From positions 1 to 5,404 of the forward strand of contig CANMCL010000069.1 in assembly GCA_947496345.1 (NCBI GenBank): a DNA stretch of 5,404 nt, written 5' to 3'. The DNA is from Actinomycetota bacterium. Its GTDB lineage: Bacteria > Actinomycetota > Actinomycetes > Nanopelagicales > Nanopelagicaceae. The notes under the pieces are model-generated. The model was not told the origin of the DNA, ran no database searches, and saw only the letters and a list, made by a program, of their open reading frames with translations. The position numbers and the translations under genes were made by a program. Shown piece after piece: positions 1-4,303 of this stretch; within the stretch, counting starts at the first letter, position 1, and the number at the start of each line of letters is the position of its first letter.

Positions 1-1304
1 TGATAAGAAATAGAACCGATGATTGCTGCGATAACACCGGCTGCCAAAATTGTGGCTTGTGCGCCGCTGAAATTAATTGTGCTATTTTCAAATTCGTAGG
101 TGCGAACACCAAATGCGGCAGCGATGACTGGTGCTACGGCTAAGACCGCCACCAAAGTGATGCGGATCAAGGATTGAACGAAGGCAAAGGTGCGCCCGCG
201 CACCTCATCTTGAACCTCCATGCCCAGCATCGTGAAGCCGGTGACCCAAGTGATGCCGCTAAAGGTGCCAAGGATGATTACCGTGAAAACTGCCATCACC
301 AGGTTTGGGATCAGGGCGAGCAAGACAAGGAAGAAACCTGCGGTCGTAAGGGATGCGCCGAATAAACGGCGGCGTGAGAATTGTGCAAATATCTTTGGAC
401 CAAAGGCGATACCGATTGCAAGACCGGTAAAGACTGCGCCGAATAAAACACCGTATGCCGCATCGCCGCCGCCGAGATCGCCCACGAATGTGCGCGCAAG
501 TCCAATGACCGCGCCCGCTGCAAAGAAGGCACCGATCATTCCGACGACAAGGCCGCGCACGATCTTAGTTTGGCTAACTGCTTTCCAACCATCGTGCAGG
601 GATTTAAGAACGCCTTCATCTTTTGATTTCTTTGCCGCCGCACCCTTTGGGATTTCTTTAAGCCCCCAAATAGTAATTGCGGCAAATGCAAAGCTGGCCG
701 CGTTTACATAGAGTGCGATATCAATTGAATCACCGATAGTAAATGGGAAGAGTGATTCGATTGCGTTTGCAAATAAGGTAAGGAGTGAGAATAAGATCGC
801 TGCAATCGGTGCGGTTCCGTATGCAGCTAAGAGTGAAACTTGGTTGGCGCTTTCTAGCCGTTCTTTACCAACTAAATTTGGAACCGTTGCTTCTTTGGCG
901 GGTGACCAGAATAAAGTCATGCACTCGACCAAGATCATGGCGGTGTAGAGCCAGAGATATGTGTTGACCAATGGGATAGAGATATAAAGTCCGGCGCGAA
1001 TAATGTCGGAGAAAACCATTAACTTGCGGCGATCGAAGCGATCGGCGATCACGCCAGCGATTGGGCCGAGAAATACTGCGGGAAGTAAGCGCGCAATGAA
1101 GACACCGGCGATTGCAAAGTTTGCAGTTGCGTAAGAGCCGCCAGAAAGTTTTTGGGCAAGGGCTGTGGTTGCGAGAAGTCCGAGCCAATCGCCGAGGGAA
1201 GAGAAGACCATCGAGTTCCAGAGCTTGCGAAATGCGGGGATCGCCAGAACGTTGCGGGTTTCATCCTGCGCGGGGGCGGCAGGGGTCGGCAAGCTGTTCG
1301 GCAT
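1..1304 (-). CDS. MFS_3-family membrane transporter domain, 3' end cut by window edge (possibly the MFS half of an MFS/dTMP-kinase fusion)
   Basis: An open frame runs leftwards from ATG 1304-1302 off the window: 434 full codons, no stop. An in-frame TAG at 1316-1314 excludes a longer start. The first ~25 residues (MPNSLPTPAAPAQDE...) are polar; about eleven hydrophobic stretches follow, roughly at residues 31-50, 60-87, 104-130, 150-175, 190-208, 241-262, 274-294, 305-325, 326-350, 372-392 and 413 to the edge. The MFS motif A loop is clear at residues 80-97 (GPIAGVIADRFDRRKL). The early SSLGDWLGLLA stretch and the polar, Lys-rich central loop (about 209-240) fit the MFS_3/EntS-like group. In many Actinobacteria a protein of this kind, fused C-terminally to thymidylate kinase, is encoded next to topA; topA lies in this window on the same strand, so a fusion is plausible. 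The kinase part would lie outside the window and is inference. Substrate unknown. No clear Shine-Dalgarno precedes the start. Confidence 0.88.
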   Translation of the reverse strand, partial: MPNSLPTPAAPAQDETRNVLAIPAFRKLWNSMVFSSLGDWLGLLATTALAQKLSGGSYATANFAIAGVFIARLLPAVFLGPIAGVIADRFDRRKLMVFSDIIRAGLYISIPLVNTYLWLYTAMILVECMTLFWSPAKEATVPNLVGKERLESANQVSLLAAYGTAPIAAILFSLLTLFANAIESLFPFTIGDSIDIALYVNAASFAFAAITIWGLKEIPKGAAAKKSKDEGVLKSLHDGWKAVSQTKIVRGLVVGMIGAFFAAGAVIGLARTFVGDLGGGDAAYGVLFGAVFTGLAIGIAFGPKIFAQFSRRRLFGASLTTAGFFLVLLALIPNLVMAVFTVIILGTFSGITWVTGFTMLGMEVQDEVRGRTFAFVQSLIRITLVAVLAVAPVIAAAFGVRTYEFENSTINFSGAQATILAAGVIAAIIGSISY

Positions 1305-1333
1305 GTGGGAAGTCTATCGGGCGGCCCAGGCGC

Positions 1334-1339
1334 GTTATA
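1334..1339 (-). promoter_or_regulatory. Candidate -10 box for the MFS gene
   Basis: Read on the minus strand, the intergenic region contains TATAAC (within CTATATAAC) about 29 nt before the MFS start codon, a good match to an actinobacterial -10 element. A convincing -35 is not visible; AATACA lies 17 nt upstream and matches only half of TTGACA. The predicted 5' leader would be about 20-25 nt without a recognisable ribosome binding site. Tentative. Confidence 0.3.
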
Positions 1340-1376
1340 TAGGCCTTCAAATGGCTTGTATTAAAGGATTTTAGAG

Positions 1377-1401
1377 GTAGCACATTTATCTGATGTGCTA
1401 C
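1377..1401. promoter_or_regulatory. Perfect 9-bp inverted repeat, probable toxin-antitoxin operator
   Basis: GTAGCACAT (1377-1385) and ATGTGCTAC (1393-1401) are exact reverse complements separated by 7 nt (TTATCTG). The repeat ends 9 nt before the chosen antitoxin start at 1411 and is not followed by a T-run, so it is not terminator-like. Antitoxins and toxin-antitoxin complexes commonly bind inverted repeats directly upstream of their own operon and repress it; the position fits that role. It also lies about 40 bp behind the candidate promoter of the divergent MFS gene. Binding itself is inferred. Confidence 0.6.
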
Positions 1402-1410
1402 TCTTGCCAT

Positions 1411-1779
1411 ATGACAACTGCTGCGCGTAAGACAAAGCCAACTGCTGGCAAGAAGAAAGCAGGCGTGAAAGAACCTGCGGTGAAGGTAGTCAAACCTGCT
1501 GCAATGCAATCTGTTGGTGTTCGCGACCTGCGACAGAACGCTTCGAAAGTTTTAGATGCGGTTAAAGCGGGAGCGATTATTGAAATCACTGAACACGGCG
1601 TTCCGGTTGCACGCCTTGCACCAATCAAACGTTCACTTTATGACGAATACATTGAAAGCGGTTTGATTAAGCCGGCAGAAAATCCAGATTGGCGGCCAAC
1701 TAAGAATCCAGTAAAAATCACTGGAAGCAAAACCTCGACAGAAGTTTTGATGGAGATGCGCGCTGAGGAAAGATATTGA
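1411..1779 (+). CDS. Phd/YefM-type antitoxin of a VapBC-like pair, with Lys-rich N-terminal extension
   Basis: Residues 32-72 (MQSVGVRDLRQNASKVLD..., then ITEHGVPVARLAPI) are a textbook Phd/YefM antitoxin fold: the N-terminal DNA-binding and dimerisation part. The C-terminal half, ending STEVLMEMRAEERY, is the charged toxin-binding tail usual in actinobacterial members. It should neutralise the PIN toxin encoded immediately downstream and autoregulate through the inverted repeat at 1377-1401. Start choice: ATG 1411 gives 122 residues and leaves the inverted repeat upstream; ATG 1393 lies inside its right arm and adds MCYSCH, which is unlike the family; ATG 1504 gives a standard-length 91-residue antitoxin. 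None has a clear Shine-Dalgarno. The 31 residues before M32 are Lys/Ala/Pro-rich and unusual for the family. The stop overlaps the toxin start by 4 nt. Family call is firm; the start is not. Confidence 0.87.
   Translation: MTTAARKTKPTAGKKKAGVKEPAVKVVKPAAMQSVGVRDLRQNASKVLDAVKAGAIIEITEHGVPVARLAPIKRSLYDEYIESGLIKPAENPDWRPTKNPVKITGSKTSTEVLMEMRAEERY
1765..1770 (+). promoter_or_regulatory. Ribosome binding site supporting a TTG start of the toxin
   Basis: GAGGAA lies 5 nt upstream of TTG 1776, within the last codons of the antitoxin. It is the best Shine-Dalgarno match near the junction and decides the toxin start. The TTG overlaps the antitoxin TGA stop (TTGA, 1776-1779), a layout that couples toxin translation to that of the antitoxin. 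Confidence 0.7.
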
Positions 1780-2171
1780 GCTGGTATTTAGATAGCTCTG
1801 CAATATTGAAGTACGTGTTCGCTGAACCTGAACGACCCGCAATGGTCAAGGCGCTGACATCCCAAGCAATCTCATCTGAGCTTGCGCGCTTAGAAGTAAA
1901 GAGAGCAGTGTTTCGAATCAATCCAAAAGATATTGAGCTTGCAAATGAAGAGTTATCACGTATTAACTTTGTGTCTATCTCAAATCAAGTACTTACTGTT
2001 GCAGAATCATTTACGGGATCTGTAACTCTTGCGACACTTGATGCAATTCATGTTGCGACAGCCATAACACTTGGTCATCAAATCGAAGGAATCATTACTT
2101 ACGATAAACAAATGATTTCCAATGCCGCGGTTATGGGCATCAAAGTTCTCTCACCAGGAGCCAAGTTTTAA
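1776..2171 (+). CDS. vapC: VapC-like PIN-domain ribonuclease toxin
   Basis: 131 residues, the normal length for VapC. All four acidic metal-site positions expected of a PIN domain can be seen: D6 in YLDSSAILK, E35 (or E40) in SSELARLEVKRA, D89 in LATLDAIHVATA, and D110 in ITYDKQM. These form an Mg/Mn-dependent RNase centre, and the domain appears intact. Family members inhibit translation by cutting tRNA or rRNA; the specific target cannot be read from sequence. The start is TTG 1776, supported by GAGGAA at 1765-1770 and by the typical N-terminus (M)SWYLDSSA. It overlaps the upstream antitoxin by 4 nt, forming a two-gene operon. The partner is Phd/YefM-type rather than the AbrB-type VapB, a common mix in Actinobacteria. 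The stop codon abuts the stop of the convergent galE gene. Confidence 0.92.
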   Translation: MSWYLDSSAILKYVFAEPERPAMVKALTSQAISSELARLEVKRAVFRINPKDIELANEELSRINFVSISNQVLTVAESFTGSVTLATLDAIHVATAITLGHQIEGIITYDKQMISNAAVMGIKVLSPGAKF

Positions 2172-2177
2172 TTAAAA
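2166..2177. repeat. 12-bp A/T palindrome spanning the two convergent stop codons
   Basis: TTTTAATTAAAA is self-complementary and contains the toxin stop (TAA 2169-2171) and the galE stop (TAA on the minus strand, 2174-2172) back to back. Short flanking arms AGCC (2159-2162) and GGCT (2180-2183) could extend it into a weak imperfect hairpin. There is no GC-rich stem with a T-run, so it is not a convincing intrinsic terminator, though it is the only candidate between the two transcripts. Confidence 0.45.
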
Positions 2178-3140
2178 GAGGCTACGGATACTTTCTTCCA
2201 GGCTGTATTTAGATCTAAAGCCCATCTCTTTTGCAGCCAACTCAACATCTGCGCATAAAAATGCAGGATCTCCGGCGCGACGTGGAGCTTCAATTACTTC
2301 GGTGTTGCTCTTATTTACGGCATCGAGTACCAAGTTGATGATCTCGCGCACCGATGCGCCGCGACCAGTACCGACGTTGATTATTGCTGGGATTGGCTTG
2401 GTGGCATTTGCGGCGGTTAGGTGCGCTGCTGCGATATCGCGCACATCAACATAATCGCGCACACATGTGCCATCTGCAGTCGGGTAATCAATACCGAAGA
2501 TCTCGGGGGCTTCGCCCTTATTTAACTTACCTAAAACTATCGGGACTAGGTTCTCGACTGAGTTATCTAGCAACTCGAGGGATGCAGCTCCAACAACGTT
2601 GAAGAAACGAAATGATGAACCAGAATTTCCTGGCGTATTTATAAACTCAGTCACTTTACTTTCGGCATCCAACTTTGTTGAACCGTATGGAGATATTGGT
2701 GACAGCGGGCCGTTTTCTTTACAAGGCTCTGTTGTGTCGGGACTGCCATAAACAGCGGCGGTTGATGAGAATAAGAACTTCTTTACCCCATACTTTTGCG
2801 CAAGCTTTAACAGTTCAGCCGTTGCTGTGTAGTTAACTTCCTTGTACTCATCAGGTTTTTCAACTGACTCACCAACTGCTTTCAGCGCTGCGGTGTGGAT
2901 AATGCCGGTAAAGGTCTGGCTCTTTAAGATGTTTTCAACGGCGGTGTAATCGCGAATATCAACCACGTGAAGCGTAATCTCTTGGTTATGTTTCTTACGT
3001 AAGTAAATTACTCGAGACTCAAGGCCTTGATAAAGTGAATCCAATAGGACTACATCTTTGCCATCAGCAATGAAAAGATCGGCAACGTGTGTGCCGATAT
3101 AGCCCGCACCACCTGTGATTAACCAAGTTTCGCGAGACAT
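2172..3140 (-). CDS. galE: UDP-glucose 4-epimerase
   Basis: 322 residues, a complete extended short-chain dehydrogenase/reductase close in length to characterised GalE proteins. The NAD-binding glycine motif is GGAGYIGTH (10-18). The catalytic set is Ser/Thr in FSSTAAVYG (S126, T127) with Y152 and K156 in SPYGSTK. Other GalE-like blocks are HTAALKAVGESV (about 82-93), FRFFNVVGA (about 177-185), DGTCVRDYVDVRD (about 213-225), NVGTGRGASV and RRAGDPA. It interconverts UDP-glucose and UDP-galactose in the cytoplasm, for galactose use and for supplying UDP-galactose to surface glycans. No other Leloir-pathway gene is nearby, so a role in glycan precursor supply is a reasonable inference. Substrate preference for N-acetylated sugars cannot be excluded. 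The ATG is 20 nt after the stop of the upstream secreted-protein gene, with no Shine-Dalgarno visible. Confidence 0.93.
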   Translation of the reverse strand: MSRETWLITGGAGYIGTHVADLFIADGKDVVLLDSLYQGLESRVIYLRKKHNQEITLHVVDIRDYTAVENILKSQTFTGIIHTAALKAVGESVEKPDEYKEVNYTATAELLKLAQKYGVKKFLFSSTAAVYGSPDTTEPCKENGPLSPISPYGSTKLDAESKVTEFINTPGNSGSSFRFFNVVGAASLELLDNSVENLVPIVLGKLNKGEAPEIFGIDYPTADGTCVRDYVDVRDIAAAHLTAANATKPIPAIINVGTGRGASVREIINLVLDAVNKSNTEVIEAPRRAGDPAFLCADVELAAKEMGFRSKYSLEESIRSLF

Positions 3141-3146
3141 AGTTTA

Positions 3147-3152
3147 AGTGTA
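3147..3152 (-). promoter_or_regulatory. Candidate -10 box giving a leaderless galE transcript
   Basis: On the minus strand TACACT sits exactly 6 nt before the galE ATG, matching the TAnnnT pattern at the distance expected if transcription begins at the A of the start codon. The galE start lacks a Shine-Dalgarno, and leaderless mRNAs are common in Actinobacteria. No clear -35 is present, and co-transcription from the upstream gene is equally possible. Confidence 0.3.
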
Positions 3153-3160
3153 ACTTGAGT

Positions 3161-4300
3161 TTAGATCTTTAAAGAATCTATTGTTTCGCCGTCAACAACT
3201 ATTTTGATCGTATAACCCTTTAAATTCCGCTTGAAAGTCACAGTTTTATCTCCATTTGAATCAGCGCTAACGGTTTGCGTAAGTGTAGGAGAACCTTTTT
3301 TGGTCGCTATGACTTTTACTTTAGCTTTAGCCAGATCCAAATCTATTTGGAGCACTGTGGTTTTAGTGTTTCTACTCTTTAGATCAACAGAGCCAGATAT
3401 TTTAACTGCTTTAGGCAAGTCAGCAATTGTTGCGGTTTCAGTCAACGTTTTGACGGTTGCCGATTCATTTAAAGCAGTGATTGTCTCTTGATTGAGTATT
3501 TTTACACTGTTTGTCTTCTCATAGTCGATTACAGCTTGAGGTTTGATCCCAGTACATGCTGGATAAGAGATGTAGCCGGGTAAGGAGCAATCAATTGCAG
3601 TTGTTGCACCCGCTGCTTTCATCACCAGTGACTGTTCCCAGCAAGTGGTGGTTATTGCGTTATCTGGTTGTGCGCAGTTGATGCTGCCATCAGGCAGAGT
3701 CATGGGTTGGCAACGCGGAAGATTTGTATTCTCACTTAAGGCACAATCCGCAGGCAAATCAGTTGTTGTTCTATTTGTGCAAGCACCTGTTTGCGCAAGC
3801 ATTGGATCGGCGCAGTTTACTGTTTCTGGAAGCGGTATCGCGTTTGCTTTAGATTTTTCGAAGTCGATAACAGCTTGTGGTGTGATACCGGTGCAAACTG
3901 GATAGCTCTTATATATATCTAAGTTGCAATCGACTTGGGGTGGAACGGGGCTTTCTCCTGCTTTCTTTGCAGCTTGTGCCAACTCCCAACAAGTAGTTGT
4001 GATCGCGTTGTCAGGGTGCGCGCAGTTAATTACTCCATCAACTGTCATTGGGATTTGTGATGAAGATGAATCTCCTGTGACTACAGGGGTGGAGGTTGTA
4101 ACTGGAGCCGCAGGGGTGTTTAGTGGAGCAGGTGGTGCTTCGCCGCGACACGTTGTTGTGATTGCATTATCTGGATGTGCGCAGTTAATTACACCATCGA
4201 TCGTTAGCGGGATGCTATTAGCGACAACTGGAGTTACACCGGTAAGAATGAATGAAGCGCTAACTGCAATAGAGCTAAGAATTTTTAAAATTCTCTTCAT
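3161..4300 (-). CDS. Secreted protein with seven C-X10-C cysteine-pair repeats, unknown family
   Basis: 379 residues; I do not recognise the family. An N-terminal Sec signal peptide is clear: MKRILK, a hydrophobic core to about residue 26, and a likely cut after VVA (27). No cysteine follows the cut, so it is not a lipoprotein. All 14 cysteines form seven pairs with identical C-X10-C spacing: 40/51, 93/104, 125/136, 163/174, 186/197, 209/220 and 238/249. Pairs 1, 2, 4 and 6 begin NCA (best form NCAHPDNAITTTC); pairs 3, 5 and 7 begin DC (best form DC.L..Y.SYP.CTGI.PQAVID.EK). A Thr/Ser/Pro-rich linker spans 52-82. From about 266 to the end is a cysteine-free, alternating polar/hydrophobic, Lys-rich region that looks beta-rich. 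No C-terminal anchor is seen. An extracellular disulfide-stabilised binding or structural role is inference. The gene starts 3 nt after topA with a strong Shine-Dalgarno. Confidence 0.85.
   Translation of the reverse strand: MKRILKILSSIAVSASFILTGVTPVVANSIPLTIDGVINCAHPDNAITTTCRGEAPPAPLNTPAAPVTTSTPVVTGDSSSSQIPMTVDGVINCAHPDNAITTTCWELAQAAKKAGESPVPPQVDCNLDIYKSYPVCTGITPQAVIDFEKSKANAIPLPETVNCADPMLAQTGACTNRTTTDLPADCALSENTNLPRCQPMTLPDGSINCAQPDNAITTTCWEQSLVMKAAGATTAIDCSLPGYISYPACTGIKPQAVIDYEKTNSVKILNQETITALNESATVKTLTETATIADLPKAVKISGSVDLKSRNTKTTVLQIDLDLAKAKVKVIATKKGSPTLTQTVSADSNGDKTVTFKRNLKGYTIKIVVDGETIDSLKI
3989..4054 (-). repeat. N-type repeat copy 2
   Basis: Residues 83-104, followed directly by WELAQAAKKAG; the later N-type unit at 3703-3641 is likewise followed by WEQSLVMKAAG. 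About 11 of its 22 codons differ synonymously from copy 1. Confidence 0.85.
4148..4213 (-). repeat. N-type repeat copy 1 (IPLTIDGVINCAHPDNAITTTC type)
   Basis: First unit of the mature protein, residues 30-51, starting almost directly after the predicted signal-peptide cut. It differs from copy 2 in only two conservative residues (L to M, I to V). Confidence 0.85.
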
Positions 4301-4303
4301 CGA

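Larger units (their letters stand above)
1305..1410. other. Divergent intergenic region between the MFS and antitoxin genes
   Basis: This 106-bp gap is the longest non-coding stretch in the window and must hold both divergent promoters. It contains the candidate MFS -10 (1334-1339) and the inverted repeat (1377-1401). On the plus strand TTGTAT (1356-1361) and TACTCT (1399-1404) are possible but poorly spaced promoter elements for the toxin-antitoxin operon. No RNA gene or open frame of note is seen. Confidence 0.6.
3515..4213 (-). repeat. Protein-level tandem cysteine-pair repeat array (N-type and D-type units)
   Basis: In gene order: N-type 4213-4148, N-type 4054-3989, D-type 3934-3854, degenerate N-type 3838-3779, degenerate D-type 3751-3710, N-type 3703-3641, D-type 3595-3515. 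After the first lone N unit, the rest alternate N-D three times, suggesting that the two-pair N+D module is the ancestral duplicated unit. The two full D units share DC, L, SYP, CTGI, PQAVID and EK; the two degenerate units keep little beyond the cysteine spacing. Confidence 0.85.

Noticed and set aside
220..711. 163-codon open frame on the plus strand
   Set aside because: It lies antisense to the MFS gene, whose minus-strand frame has clear membrane segments and motif A; the plus translation has no family-like features.
1377..1401. Intrinsic terminator at the inverted repeat
   Set aside because: Arms are not GC-rich and no T-run follows on either strand; it lies between two divergent starts, where no terminator is needed.
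1393..1410. Antitoxin start at ATG 1393 (adds MCYSCH)
   Set aside because: The codon is part of the right arm of the inverted repeat, the added residues are unlike the family, and no well-spaced Shine-Dalgarno precedes it.
3515..4213. Zinc-knuckle or haem-binding interpretation of the cysteine pairs
   Set aside because: There are no CXXC or CXXCH motifs, the spacing is a uniform ten residues, and the signal peptide places the protein outside the reducing cytoplasm; disulfides fit better.
3515..4213. CRISPR-like regularly spaced repeats
   Set aside because: The repeats are coding, unevenly spaced and diverged at third codon positions; they are protein domains, not a CRISPR array.
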